47,254 nt of DNA from Lachnospiraceae bacterium (GTDB taxonomy: Bacteria; Bacillota; Clostridia; Lachnospirales; Lachnospiraceae): the NCBI GenBank assembly GCA_900767585.1, contig CAAFZP010000008.1, forward strand, positions 1 to 47,254, given 5' to 3'. Every line of letters begins with the position of its first letter. The first letter of the stretch is position 1. The notes under the pieces are model-generated. The model saw only the letters and a program-made list of their open reading frames with translations. It did not search any database and was not told the origin of the DNA. Made by a program: the position numbers and the translations under genes. Below are positions 17,208-26,154 of this stretch, one piece after another.

Positions 17208-18866
17208 ATGAAGAAAATTTTGGCTCGGGTTTTGACTTGTTTGATGGTATTGGGATTGTTTCAGTCGGTGAATCCGGCTCGAAGCGCAAAAGCAGCGGAA
17301 GCAGATGCAGATATTTATTATGCGGTGCATTGCCAGACGTATGGCTGGGGGCTTGGCGTTGCAAAAAACGGTGAAGAAACCGGCACGCATGGACAGGCAA
17401 AACGATTAGAGGCAATCAAGATATGGGTGAAGTCGGACATTCCCGGCAGTGTGGAATATGAGACACATGTGCAGACATATGGTTGGGGACTTGGTGTAAA
17501 GAAGGACAGCGAGGAATGTGGAACAACCGGCGAGGCAAAGCGGTTAGAAGCAATCAAAATCCGTCTGACCGGACAGCTTGCTGAAGTATACGATGTTGTC
17601 TATCGTGTACACAGACAGACGTATGGCTGGAGTGACTGGGTAAAGAACGGCGCGGAGTGCGGAACAACCGGACAGGCAAAACGATTAGAGGCTATCCAGA
17701 TCAAGCTTGTGAGAAAAGGCGGCGCCGATTCGGCGGATTTAAGATATAAAACGCATGTACAGACGTATGGCTGGCTGGACTATGTAGAAGATGGTAAGCA
17801 GTCCGGAACAACTGCGGAAGGAAAACGTCTGGAAGCGATCTGTATTGATGTTCCAAATGCAAGTTGTGCAGGTGGTATCACATATTCAGTGCATTGCCAG
17901 ACATATGGCTGGATGGACTGGGTGACCGATGATAACGCAGCCGGGACATCGGCACAGGGGAAACGACTCGAAGCAATCAAGATCAAACTGACAGGTGAAC
18001 TGGCAGAGCGCTTCGATGTGTATTATCGTGTCCATAGCCAGACGTATGGATGGCTTGACTGGGCATGCAATGGTGAGATATCCGGAACAGCCGGACTGGC
18101 CAAGCGTTTAGAGGCGATTGAAATCGTGTTGGTTGAAAAAGGTGAGACTGCACCGGGCGAGACAAAACGTCCGTATGTAGATGCGGCGATTGCATCCCAG
18201 ATTCAAAAAGAACAGGAAGAAGAACAGAAACGACAGGAAGAAGCCGAGAAGGAAGCAAATAACCAGGCGACAAGCGAGAATCTGCGCAAGATTTTAGGAG
18301 AAGCTGTGTTGGTTCCGACCGTGACGAGAGATCCGGCAATTGATACAAAAGTACAGGAAGTTTTGGCACAGGTTGTAAAGCCGGATATGGATAATTACGA
18401 TAAACTTCTGGCATGTTATAAGTGGATTATCAATCATGCATATTACAAGTATGATGGTTATACAGGCTCCTGGAACAACACAAATGTTGCATATGCAAAT
18501 TTGCGGGATAAACAGGTTGTCAGCTTCGCAAAGCCGATTATATGTGGTATAAATGGAGAACAGTATGGAACGTGCATCAATTATGGTGCGGCTATGGTTG
18601 TATTTGCCAGGGCACTTGGCTTCGATGCATATCGTGTCGGAGGCGAGACGATCCGTTCGGATAACGGGTATGGAGAACATTACTGGTGTGTGATCAAAAT
18701 AAACGGAATCTGGTATAACTTTGATCCACAGAACGCAGATAACAGCTGGGCAGACCCGATGCGGTACTTTGGTAAGACAAACAGTGAATGGTTAGGAATC
18801 GGCTACAAATTCACACACGGAAGCGAGAAAGCCGAAGATTATATCAGTGGTGGAACATATAAGTAA
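17208..18866 (+). CDS. Secreted protein with six ChW repeats and a transglutaminase-like domain
   Basis: A 552-residue exported protein. A signal peptide (about 1-30) is followed by six ChW (clostridial hydrophobic, conserved W) repeats at about residues 35-318, each built on H-x-Q-T-Y-G-W, G-T-x-x-x-x-K-R-L-E-A-I. A Lys/Glu/Gln-rich helical linker (about 330-360) leads to a C-terminal transglutaminase-like cysteine-protease fold. The likely triad is C456 (YGTCINYG), H491 (GEHYWCV) and D506 (NFDPQN). ChW repeats are thought to bind cell-surface ligands, and such domains usually cleave or cross-link peptides, so a wall- or host-protein-modifying enzyme is plausible. ATG 17208 follows AGAGGTT. 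There is no sortase signal, so surface retention would rest on the repeats. Confidence 0.9.
   Translation: MKKILARVLTCLMVLGLFQSVNPARSAKAAEADADIYYAVHCQTYGWGLGVAKNGEETGTHGQAKRLEAIKIWVKSDIPGSVEYETHVQTYGWGLGVKKDSEECGTTGEAKRLEAIKIRLTGQLAEVYDVVYRVHRQTYGWSDWVKNGAECGTTGQAKRLEAIQIKLVRKGGADSADLRYKTHVQTYGWLDYVEDGKQSGTTAEGKRLEAICIDVPNASCAGGITYSVHCQTYGWMDWVTDDNAAGTSAQGKRLEAIKIKLTGELAERFDVYYRVHSQTYGWLDWACNGEISGTAGLAKRLEAIEIVLVEKGETAPGETKRPYVDAAIASQIQKEQEEEQKRQEEAEKEANNQATSENLRKILGEAVLVPTVTRDPAIDTKVQEVLAQVVKPDMDNYDKLLACYKWIINHAYYKYDGYTGSWNNTNVAYANLRDKQVVSFAKPIICGINGEQYGTCINYGAAMVVFARALGFDAYRVGGETIRSDNGYGEHYWCVIKINGIWYNFDPQNADNSWADPMRYFGKTNSEWLGIGYKFTHGSEKAEDYISGGTYK
17310..18160 (+). repeat. Six tandem ChW-encoding units
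   Basis: Six units of about 132-150 bases inside the secreted-protein gene. The most conserved DNA is the CAGACGTATGGCTGG segment (codons Q-T-Y-G-W) and the AARCGNTTAGAGGC segment (K-R-L-E-A). Units 3 and 6 share YRVH, and units 2 and 4 share THVQTYGW, suggesting internal duplication. Confidence 0.85.
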
Positions 18867-18874
18867 AATAGTGC

Positions 18875-18903
18875 TTTACAAGATGAAAGTCCTGTGGTAA
18901 GAT
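18875..18903 (+). promoter_or_regulatory. rpsO promoter
   Basis: TTTACA at 18875-18880, a 17-base spacer and TAAGAT at 18898-18903. Transcription would begin near 18910. Confidence 0.65.
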
Positions 18904-18909
18904 AGCAAA

Positions 18910-18986
18910 TGCCGTCACTTGGTTATAGGATCACTCCGACCATAACTCAGCGACCGGACAAAATAAGAAAAATGGAGGAAAAAAGC
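18910..18986 (+). promoter_or_regulatory. rpsO mRNA leader, possible S15 autoregulatory element
   Basis: About 77 leader bases containing GGTTAT and ATAAC segments that can pair across a short loop, and CCGAC/GACCGG segments before the GGAGG. Many bacteria place an S15-binding structure here. I can see pairing potential but not a recognised consensus. Confidence 0.3.
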
Positions 18987-19253
18987 ATGATTACAGCAGA
19001 TCAGAAGAAAGAGATCATTGAGAAGTATGCTCGTACAGCAGGTGATACAGGTTCACCGGAAGTGCAGGTTGCACTCCTTACAGCAAGAATCAACGACCTG
19101 AATGAGCACTTCAAGGTACATCCAAAGGATCACCACTCAAGAAGAGGTCTTCTTAAGATGGTTGGTCAGAGAAGAAACCTTCTCGCATACCTTAAGAGCA
19201 AGGATATCGAGCGTTACAGAACACTTATCGAGCAGCTTGGTCTTAGAAAGTAA
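18987..19253 (+). CDS. rpsO: 30S ribosomal protein S15
   Basis: Primary 16S rRNA-binding protein of the 30S platform. It has 88 residues, the usual size. The frame is open from 18909, but ATG 18987 is preceded by GGAGG at 18974-18978 and gives the normal N-terminus MITADQKKEII. The conserved GDTGSPEVQVALLT, HFKVHPKDHHSRRGLL and RRNLLAYLK segments are intact. It is a single-gene unit with its own promoter and terminator. In many Firmicutes pnp follows; here it does not. Confidence 0.98.
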   Translation: MITADQKKEIIEKYARTAGDTGSPEVQVALLTARINDLNEHFKVHPKDHHSRRGLLKMVGQRRNLLAYLKSKDIERYRTLIEQLGLRK

Positions 19254-19293
19254 TAACAACAAATTAGTAAATAAACTTAAAATCACACACTAC

Positions 19294-19323
19294 AAAAGGG
19301 ATTGCGTCTGCAATCCCTTTTTT
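19294..19323 (+). terminator. Rho-independent terminator after rpsO
   Basis: GGGATTGC (19298-19305), loop GTCT, GCAATCCC (19310-19317), followed by six T; A residues before the stem extend it against the T run, making it usable from both strands by rpsO and by the convergent lipoprotein genes. Confidence 0.95.
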
Positions 19324-19382
19324 CATGATTATAATCTGCCATGCGGTTATGAGCCTGTTTCGGATTTCTGTATGATTGCCGG

Positions 19383-20909
19383 TCATTTCTCTGTTTGACT
19401 GTTGTCTGTGGGTTCCAGTGTGCCAAGCCACGGGTTATAGATGCTGCCGTCAATGGCACTGATTATAACATATACCGTCTGCGTGGTATATGCGTGCTTA
19501 TCTGGAGTTTCAAGATAAAACCATGCAGGGGTGAGGGAGTAGGAGCGGTGATCCGCATCGGAGATCCGGATCAAACCATAGCAGATATTGTGTACCGTCA
19601 TCTTGTTTGCTGTCGGCGAGGAAGCACTGTCTGGTATAGAATATGGATCTCTTACGGAACAGGAATCAATATAAGCCTGTGCAACCGCGTCGATCTGATC
19701 AAAGGAAAGTGTTGAAGCCTTTTCTGTTTTTATGGAATCAACCTTCATTGGGTTATTCCAGATCAGATAGGAAAGTCCATCACTGTCTACATTTGCAGTC
19801 AGGGATTCATAACCGTAGAATTCGCGTGCTTCATCTTCAGGAAAGTCTATCGTGTAACCGGAATCGTCCCCTTGAATGTCAGCATTTGAGTAATCAGTCA
19901 GAGTGGACTGGAATAGTTCGGTTGTATATGGAGTTGCAAGTCCGCTTAGACTGCGGCAGGCATAGACCAGATAGGAGTCAACGACGGAAGCACCGTCATT
20001 TTGCGGTTCCGTTACTATCATGGAATCATCTATACTGTAATGTCCCATATCGAAATGGTAGGCATTTAATGTAGTCTGAACAGCGTAGTCGGTCAGACTG
20101 AACATTTTCAGATAATCTTCCGCAACCTGTCTGGCTTCTGTATCGGAATAGGTACAGATATTTTCATCATATGTATCTAAGAAGGCTTCCTCAATTGGAA
20201 ACGCAGGCAGATCGCCTACAGAAAAGTCAACCGAACCAACTGCATAATCCTTATATACGATCATACGGCAGAAAGCGCAATTTTTTAAAAAGGCAAGGTA
20301 ATAATGCTCACCACGAATCGTGCCTTGCAGAATACAGAATTTGTGCGGCTTAAAAGTATTTGCTGGGTCATCTTCCGGGTTATAGGGACTGATATACCAT
20401 TTGATTTCACCGTCGGTTTCTACGACCTGCTTTGCTGCATCGGTATCATGCTGTTTGCCTGAAAGCGTATCTGCAGCGTCGTAGTATTCTGCAATCATAT
20501 ATTCCGGGATTGTCGAGAAATCCTCATAGCTGCGGAATGTATCTTCCCATGCGCCGCAGGCGGAGGTTAAGTCCTCAATCGAACGAAAATCATATGGCAT
20601 AAACAGTGAATAACTTCCCTCGTCGAAGATCCGATCTGCATACGTCTGGATGTCTTCGGCCGTGAAGTCGGCACGGGATAAGGACGCAACCGGTGCTGAT
20701 TTCTCGGCAAGCGAGGTATCCACTTGTGCCTGTACAGTCAGAGTCCCCTTGTCCCCCGGAACAGTGTAGTCGAGATTTCGGATAGGGTCATCTGTGGCAT
20801 CGGACGTAGATGCGGTATCTCCCTGATAGATGACAGTCTCTTTCCTGCCGCAGGCAGAGAGACAGGATGCAAGAAGTGTAATAATTAAAATCCAGGATAG
20901 TTTCTTCAT
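19383..20909 (-). CDS. Lipoprotein, paralogue 3 of a tandem triplet
   Basis: A 508-residue exported lipoprotein of unknown function, last in a three-gene minus-strand unit. The signal peptide ends in the lipobox LSAC with the acylated cysteine at residue 20. It shares with its two neighbours the blocks DTSLAEKSAPVASLSRADFT, IFDEGSYSLFMPY, a GYESLTANVDSDGLSYLIWNNPMK segment split by one change, SFDQIDAVAQAYI and the C-terminal VYVIISAIDGSIYNPWLG. The last block resembles the end of PepSY-like folds (INAIDGSI), which are often inhibitors or chaperones of exported enzymes. ATG 20909 has an AAAGGAG site and follows the previous stop by 18 bases. Confidence 0.8.
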   Translation of the reverse strand: MKKLSWILIITLLASCLSACGRKETVIYQGDTASTSDATDDPIRNLDYTVPGDKGTLTVQAQVDTSLAEKSAPVASLSRADFTAEDIQTYADRIFDEGSYSLFMPYDFRSIEDLTSACGAWEDTFRSYEDFSTIPEYMIAEYYDAADTLSGKQHDTDAAKQVVETDGEIKWYISPYNPEDDPANTFKPHKFCILQGTIRGEHYYLAFLKNCAFCRMIVYKDYAVGSVDFSVGDLPAFPIEEAFLDTYDENICTYSDTEARQVAEDYLKMFSLTDYAVQTTLNAYHFDMGHYSIDDSMIVTEPQNDGASVVDSYLVYACRSLSGLATPYTTELFQSTLTDYSNADIQGDDSGYTIDFPEDEAREFYGYESLTANVDSDGLSYLIWNNPMKVDSIKTEKASTLSFDQIDAVAQAYIDSCSVRDPYSIPDSASSPTANKMTVHNICYGLIRISDADHRSYSLTPAWFYLETPDKHAYTTQTVYVIISAIDGSIYNPWLGTLEPTDNSQTEK

Positions 20910-20927
20910 ATGCGTTCTCCTTTCGCT

Positions 20928-22352
20928 TTAGTTGATGTTTCCGTTATAATCATGATAGATGCTTCCGTCGATGGCACTGATTATGACGTATGGGGAAAAT
21001 GTACAAAATGGGGAAGAAAGAGATTCCCCATCGATCATGTAATACCACGCAGGAATATACATATAGGAATCAGATTCTTCGTCAAATAACCGGATCAATC
21101 CATATTGAATCTCCTTGATTTTGTAGGTGTTATCCGCAGAAAATGGTAAAGTCGTCCCATCGAACTTCGAGATGTAATCTTTGGCGATTGCGTCAATCTG
21201 ATCGAAAGAGAGCAGTTGTGCATTTGTCTCTAAGACTTCCTCTACTTTCATCGGATTCTGGATAACCAGATAGTTGATACCATCATTTCCGACATTCGCG
21301 AAGATGGCTTCGTATCCATATCTGGCATTCGTGTAAGAATCGTTTGAACTGCCGTTTTCGTCGGTTGTCCCAGAGACCAGTTCGCGGGAGAAATTGAAAT
21401 CCGTATGAACAGGAGCGATACCGTCCACATTTCTGCCGCCATAGAGCAGATAGGAATCATAGGAATACCCATCGTTTGAAGAATCGCTGGCTATGATTTC
21501 ACCATCTTTCGTTATCTCGTAATCGGGTTTTATGGTCTGTGCCTTCTGTATATCTGTGATCGTGTAATCGGAGATTCCCATAGTCCGAAGCATATCAAGC
21601 ACCATTGCTTTTGATTCTTCCTTAGAATACTGACATTCGTCGGAGTACGATTCATTCTCATAAAGAGGGTTTGCGTAGGTGTCGTAGTATTGCGGATATT
21701 GGATATATGGCTCGTAGATCGTGTGGAGCAGCATCGTACAGTACGCATCCGTCTGTATAAACGACAGATAGTAAGGCTTCTGGCTAATCGTCCCTTTGAT
21801 GATGCAGAAATTTGTATAAATATCCGCATTCTCGGTGGAGGTGAAACGATACCATTTCAGGGAACCATCCGTATGAATCGGGGTGACCACGTTGTCATTC
21901 TCCATACATTGCTGGGCGATATAGTATTCCTGTAGCAAAGAGTATGGAATGTCTGCGCTGTCACTGTACTGTGCGATTTCTTCCTGTATATCGGCGCACG
22001 CACTTTTGACTTCCTCGTCCGGGCGCAGGACATAGGGCAGGAATAATGCGTAGCTTCCAGCATCGAAGATGGCATCTGCAATCCGCTTCATATCATCCTT
22101 GGTGTAGTCGTTTCGTGAGACTTTTACCACAGGGGAACTCTGTGCCGATAAACTGGTATCGACATCGGCATCCACCGTAAATGTCAGGAGTCCGTCTGTG
22201 ACCTCATAATTCCGGTGCAGAACCGAAGCATTTGTTGCATTGCTTGTCGTTGCCGGTTCATCCACGTATGAGATATCTTTCTCTTTTCCACACCCGGACA
22301 GGGCGGATAATGCAAGGATGGATATGAGAATGCCTGCAATTCGTTTCTTCAT
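20928..22352 (-). CDS. Lipoprotein, paralogue 2 of a tandem triplet
   Basis: 474 residues with a lipobox LSGC (cysteine 21). It keeps the family blocks in the same order: DADVDTSLSAQSSPVVKVSR, IFDAGSYALFLPYVL, YEAIFANVGNDGINYLVIQN, LLSFDQIDAIAKDYI, YGLIRLFDEESDSYMYIPAW and YVIISAIDGSIYHDYNG. Divergence from the flanking copies is spread evenly, so the duplications are old. An AGGAGG site precedes the ATG, which lies 15 bases after the stop of the first copy. No enzyme motif is visible; the conserved tyrosines and tryptophans suggest a ligand- or protein-binding surface domain. Confidence 0.8.
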   Translation of the reverse strand: MKKRIAGILISILALSALSGCGKEKDISYVDEPATTSNATNASVLHRNYEVTDGLLTFTVDADVDTSLSAQSSPVVKVSRNDYTKDDMKRIADAIFDAGSYALFLPYVLRPDEEVKSACADIQEEIAQYSDSADIPYSLLQEYYIAQQCMENDNVVTPIHTDGSLKWYRFTSTENADIYTNFCIIKGTISQKPYYLSFIQTDAYCTMLLHTIYEPYIQYPQYYDTYANPLYENESYSDECQYSKEESKAMVLDMLRTMGISDYTITDIQKAQTIKPDYEITKDGEIIASDSSNDGYSYDSYLLYGGRNVDGIAPVHTDFNFSRELVSGTTDENGSSNDSYTNARYGYEAIFANVGNDGINYLVIQNPMKVEEVLETNAQLLSFDQIDAIAKDYISKFDGTTLPFSADNTYKIKEIQYGLIRLFDEESDSYMYIPAWYYMIDGESLSSPFCTFSPYVIISAIDGSIYHDYNGNIN

Positions 22353-22367
22353 AAGATCGTCCTCCTG

Positions 22368-23819
22368 TTAATCTGATTTGTTTCTATGCTGATAGATGTA
22401 GCCAAGTTCGTCATTGTAGATACTTCCGTCGATGGCATTGATGACGACGTAGGCAGATGGGAAATAATAGGGCTTGCTTTCCTCGCTTCCTTCTGCAAGA
22501 TAATACCATGCCGGGAGCAGCTGGTAGGAATCATCCGCTTCGTTGGATACCCGGATCAGTCCGTACCGGATATCGGTTATGTCATACACCGTCTCATCAA
22601 AGGTGTGTTTATTGATGTAGTCCTGTGCAATTGCATCGACCTGGGAGAAATCCAATGTATTCGCCATATCGACGTCGATTGTTTCTATCTTCATAGGGTT
22701 GGTGACGATCAGATAATTCAAGCCGTCATTTCCGACATTGGCGGTGATGGATTCGTAGCCATAGAAGGTATAATCCTCATAATTGGCAATCGCTCCGTTT
22801 TCATCCTGATCCATGCTTTCGTAATCGGTCAGCTCTGTCTGGAAGTTTGCAGTGGTGTAGACAGGGGTAAGTGCATCTAAGCTACGCCCACCGTAGACCA
22901 GATAGGAATCATAAGAGATGACTGGTTCCTTGTCGTAGTTTGCGGTTACCTGATATGTGCTGCTGATGTCGTAGACGGTCCGGATGGTCTGCGTCGGAAA
23001 TACGTCGGTAACTACATAATCATCAATCCCCATTCGGGAGAGCGTATCGGTGACAAGCGTCGAGGCACCTTCTGTGGAATACGAGCAGACCTTGTCGCTG
23101 CCGGCAAGCGTTTCGAGCATGTCCGGGCGGATCGGGGATAATTGATTAAACAAGCCATAGGTAAGTTCGTCGTTATAATTCTTGTGTAACACAAGCATGC
23201 AGTGCTTGCGCGTCTGGACGAAGGAAAGCTGATAGTCCTTTCCGTCTATCGTGCCACGGATATTACAGAAGTTGCAAAATTCCTCGCTGTCTGCACTTGG
23301 CTTGATGGTTGGATAGTATTGAATCGTTCCATTTGTCTCGATAGGATCAAAGACGCCGCCGTCTTTTGCATTTTGTGCATAGGAGCATTCTGCCAACAGA
23401 TTATACGGAATCTCGGATTTATCTGCGTAGGTAGCAAAAGTCTCTGCAAATGCATCGCAGGCAGCAGTGATATTTTCCTTTGACTGACGGCTGTATGGAA
23501 GGAATAATTTATAGCTTCCCTCATCGAAGATTGCAGCCGCAATGCGTGTGATATCTTCATTTGTATAGTCGCACCGGACGGCAGTCGCAACCGGAGCAGA
23601 CTGCGTGGACAGACTGGTGTTCACATCGGCGTCGACATTGACGGTCGTGCGTCCGTTTGATACGGAATAGTTCAGATGTAAGTCGGATGCGGAAACGGCA
23701 TCCTGTCTGGAATCGTTCTCCTGAATATAATCGACGTCCGCTTTCTTTCCACATCCGGATAAGATGGAAAGCAGGAGTGCGCCGATCACCATTTTCGAGA
23801 ATATGGTTTTGCGTCTCAT
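22368..23819 (-). CDS. Lipoprotein, paralogue 1 of a tandem triplet
   Basis: First gene of the unit. The frame begins at 23852, but the best start is ATG 23819, which has GAGGGGGA about 12 bases upstream and places the signal peptide (MRRKTIFSKMVIGALLLS) directly at the N-terminus; this gives 483 residues with lipobox LSGC (cysteine 23). Family blocks present: DADVNTSLSTQSAPVATAVR, IFDEGSYKLFLPY, YESITANVGNDGLNYLIVTN, TLDFSQVDAIAQDYI, YGLIRVSNEADDSYQLLPAW and YVVINAIDGSIYNDELG. Function unknown. Confidence 0.8.
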   Translation of the reverse strand: MRRKTIFSKMVIGALLLSILSGCGKKADVDYIQENDSRQDAVSASDLHLNYSVSNGRTTVNVDADVNTSLSTQSAPVATAVRCDYTNEDITRIAAAIFDEGSYKLFLPYSRQSKENITAACDAFAETFATYADKSEIPYNLLAECSYAQNAKDGGVFDPIETNGTIQYYPTIKPSADSEEFCNFCNIRGTIDGKDYQLSFVQTRKHCMLVLHKNYNDELTYGLFNQLSPIRPDMLETLAGSDKVCSYSTEGASTLVTDTLSRMGIDDYVVTDVFPTQTIRTVYDISSTYQVTANYDKEPVISYDSYLVYGGRSLDALTPVYTTANFQTELTDYESMDQDENGAIANYEDYTFYGYESITANVGNDGLNYLIVTNPMKIETIDVDMANTLDFSQVDAIAQDYINKHTFDETVYDITDIRYGLIRVSNEADDSYQLLPAWYYLAEGSEESKPYYFPSAYVVINAIDGSIYNDELGYIYQHRNKSD

Positions 23820-23882
23820 ATGAAATTCCCCCTCGTAGTTTTCGTGCAGCATCCCTGTGATTGTCGGGCTTGCGTGTAAGAA

Positions 23883-23994
23883 CTGTCTATATTATAAGAT
23901 ACAAATGTATCCGAAATGTATCTAAATGGTTGCAGGTTTTCACTTTTATGGTATTATATTTGAGGAAAATGTCTGATTATAGACAATTATAGAC
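23883..23994. promoter_or_regulatory. Divergent control region between the lipoprotein unit and aroE-aroK
   Basis: Contains a minus-strand TATAAT (23896-23891) for the lipoproteins and a plus-strand TTGCAG (23930-23935)/TATTAT (23952-23957, 16-base spacer) for aroE-aroK. An inverted repeat GATACA-AA-TGTATC lies at 23898-23911, with a further TGTATC at 23917-23922. ATTATAGAC is repeated directly at 23976-23984 and 23986-23994, and its complement TGTCTATA occurs at 23884-23891. These look like operator half-sites, regulator unknown. Confidence 0.4.
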
Positions 23995-24013
23995 GAAACA
24001 GGGGAAAATAGCG

Positions 24014-25408
24014 ATGAAAATCATGAAATATGCGATACAGGGTTACGAGGATGTCACCGCAGAGCATCTGCTTGGAATCTTCGGAAATCCGATCAAACAT
24101 ACATTGTCACCGGTCATCCATGACACGCTCAGCGATGCACTTGGGCTGTCGGAACGGTATGTGCCATTCTGCGTGGAGGACGAGGAGCTTTCTCATTGTG
24201 TGAAGATCGCGTATGACGCGGGCGTGCTTGGACTGAATATTACCGTGCCGCACAAGCAGCACGTGATGGAGAGTCTCGTGGATGTCGATATAGCCGCGAA
24301 GACGATTGGCGCGGTCAACACGCTGGTTCGGGTAGATGGTGGCTATAAGGGCTACAACACGGATATGCCGGGACTGGCGAAAGCATTGGAGACAGAAGGA
24401 ATTGCGTTAAAGGATGAGACGGTTATCATGCTTGGCGCAGGTGGTGCCGCACGTGCGGTCGCATATATGTGTGTCAGCTATGGCGCAAAGCAGGTGTATA
24501 TCGTAAACCGGACATATGCGCGGGCACAGGCAATTGCGGACGATATGAATGCATTTGCAGGAAAGACGGTGGTGCAGGCAGTGGCTTCGGAGGATTATCA
24601 GAGTATTCCGGATGGAAAATACCTGATGATCCAGTGTACCTCGGTTGGACTGCATGAGGGTGACGGAATGCCGTTTGATTTCGGCGATGCGTTCTATGCG
24701 ATGGCGAAGGCAGGCGTGGATCTGATCTACAATCCGGCGCAGACGCCATTCTTAAAGGAGATGGAGAAGCTTGGTGTGCCCGCGGTAAATGGCTTGAAGA
24801 TGTTATTATATCAGGGAATCCTTGCATATGAATTGTGGAATGATCTGACGGTGTCTGAGACGCTGACCGATAAAGTGTATCTGGCACTGCAGGATGCGAT
24901 TTATGGGAAGAAGCGCGGTGATAACATTGTCCTGATCGGTTATATGGGTGCCGGGAAGACAACCGTTGGAAAAGCACTTGCCAAGAAACTTGGATATGAG
25001 TTTATTGATACCGACCTTTATATCGAGGCGCAGGAGGGTATGACGATTCCGGAAATCTTCGAGAAGAAAGGGGAGGCGTATTTCCGCGCTTTGGAGACGA
25101 ATGTTATCAGAGAGCTTCGGGAGAAGACACATTGCGTGATTGCGACGGGCGGTGGACTGCCACTTCGCAAGGAGAACAGTGATCTGCTGAAAGAGGTCGG
25201 AACGGTATATTACCTGATGGCAGATGCAGATACGACTTATGCGCGGGTAAAGCATTGCACGAACCGTCCGCTGTTACAGTGTGACGATCCGTATGCGAAG
25301 ATTCAGGCAATGATGAAAGAACGGGGACCCGTTTATGCGCGTGCCTGCCATATCCGCGTGCGGACAGACCGCGGAACTTTAGAAGAAGTGATGGATGAGA
25401 TAAAATGA
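24014..25408 (+). CDS. aroEK: Fused shikimate 5-dehydrogenase / shikimate kinase
   Basis: A 464-residue bifunctional enzyme for two consecutive steps of the shikimate pathway. Residues 1-290 are AroE: GNPIKHTLSPVIHDTL (substrate loop), NITVPHK, GAVNTLV, GYNTDMPGL and the NADP-binding GAGGAARAVA. From about residue 300 comes AroK: GYMGAGKTTVGKALA (P-loop), FIDTDLYIE, FRALE, ATGGGLPLR and the lid region RPLL. Both halves keep the residues needed for activity. There is no stop or frameshift between them, so the fusion is real in this sequence. The start at 24014 has AGGGGA upstream. The stop overlaps azlC by four bases (ATGA). Confidence 0.95.
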   Translation: MKIMKYAIQGYEDVTAEHLLGIFGNPIKHTLSPVIHDTLSDALGLSERYVPFCVEDEELSHCVKIAYDAGVLGLNITVPHKQHVMESLVDVDIAAKTIGAVNTLVRVDGGYKGYNTDMPGLAKALETEGIALKDETVIMLGAGGAARAVAYMCVSYGAKQVYIVNRTYARAQAIADDMNAFAGKTVVQAVASEDYQSIPDGKYLMIQCTSVGLHEGDGMPFDFGDAFYAMAKAGVDLIYNPAQTPFLKEMEKLGVPAVNGLKMLLYQGILAYELWNDLTVSETLTDKVYLALQDAIYGKKRGDNIVLIGYMGAGKTTVGKALAKKLGYEFIDTDLYIEAQEGMTIPEIFEKKGEAYFRALETNVIRELREKTHCVIATGGGLPLRKENSDLLKEVGTVYYLMADADTTYARVKHCTNRPLLQCDDPYAKIQAMMKERGPVYARACHIRVRTDRGTLEEVMDEIK

Positions 25409-26154
25409 GTGGAGCAGAAAATATAAATCGAAAGAATTACTGCGATGGAATGCGGGATGCAATTCCAATCGCACTTGGATATCTTGCGGTCGCATTTACT
25501 CTTGGGATTGCGGCTAGAAATGCGGGGGTGCATGCACTTCCTGCAACCATTATGAGTCTGACGAATACGACATCAGCGGGAGAATTTGCGGCGATCACAG
25601 CCATTGCCGGCGGCGTGGGGTATGCAGAGCTTGCACTGATGCAGCTCGTCATAAATTTACGATATATGCTGATGTCGTGTGCGCTGACACAGAAGCTTGA
25701 TCCGAAGTTTTCGATCATACACCGCTTTTTTATTGGATTTGGTGTGACCGATGAGATCTTCGGCATCTCCGTTGCGAGAAAAGGTAAATTGAATCCATGC
25801 TATATGTATGGCGCGATGTCGATTGCGATTCCGGCATGGACGATCGGCACCTGTCTCGGTGTGGTGCTCGGTAACGTATTGCCGGGCGGTGTGGTAAGTG
25901 CGCTTTCAGTCGCGTTATATGGTATGTTCTTAGCAATTATTATCCCACCGGCCAGAGACAATAAGGTGATCCGCGGACTTGTGATCATCGCGATGGCGGC
26001 GAGCTTCCTTTTCACGAAGATACCGGTAATTAAGAATATTTCTTCCGGTATGAAGGTGATTATTCTGACTGTTGTGATCTCCGGGGTGGCAGCCGTGCTG
26101 TTCCCGCTTCCGGATGAGGAGAAGGAAGAAGAGGAGGCAGACCATGAAGCATAA
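25405..26154 (+). CDS. azlC: AzlC family branched-chain amino-acid exporter, large subunit
   Basis: A 249-residue membrane protein that with AzlD exports branched-chain amino acids or analogues. Family blocks: GMRDAIPIALGYLAVAFTLGI, the NTTSAGEFAAI segment, LINLRYMLMSCAL-like NLRYMLMSCAL, and GVTDEIFGIS. The acidic tail (EEKEEEEADHEA) overlaps the azlD start. The ATG overlaps the aroE-aroK stop, so the three genes are translationally coupled. An operon that joins aromatic-precursor synthesis to amino-acid export is unusual and may reflect export of a related product. Confidence 0.93.
   Translation: MSGAENINRKNYCDGMRDAIPIALGYLAVAFTLGIAARNAGVHALPATIMSLTNTTSAGEFAAITAIAGGVGYAELALMQLVINLRYMLMSCALTQKLDPKFSIIHRFFIGFGVTDEIFGISVARKGKLNPCYMYGAMSIAIPAWTIGTCLGVVLGNVLPGGVVSALSVALYGMFLAIIIPPARDNKVIRGLVIIAMAASFLFTKIPVIKNISSGMKVIILTVVISGVAAVLFPLPDEEKEEEEADHEA

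Noticed and set aside
17983..18680. Minus-strand frames of 128-143 codons opposite the ChW/transglutaminase gene
   Set aside because: They are antisense to a gene with clear repeats and catalytic motifs and have no ribosome binding sites or recognisable domains.
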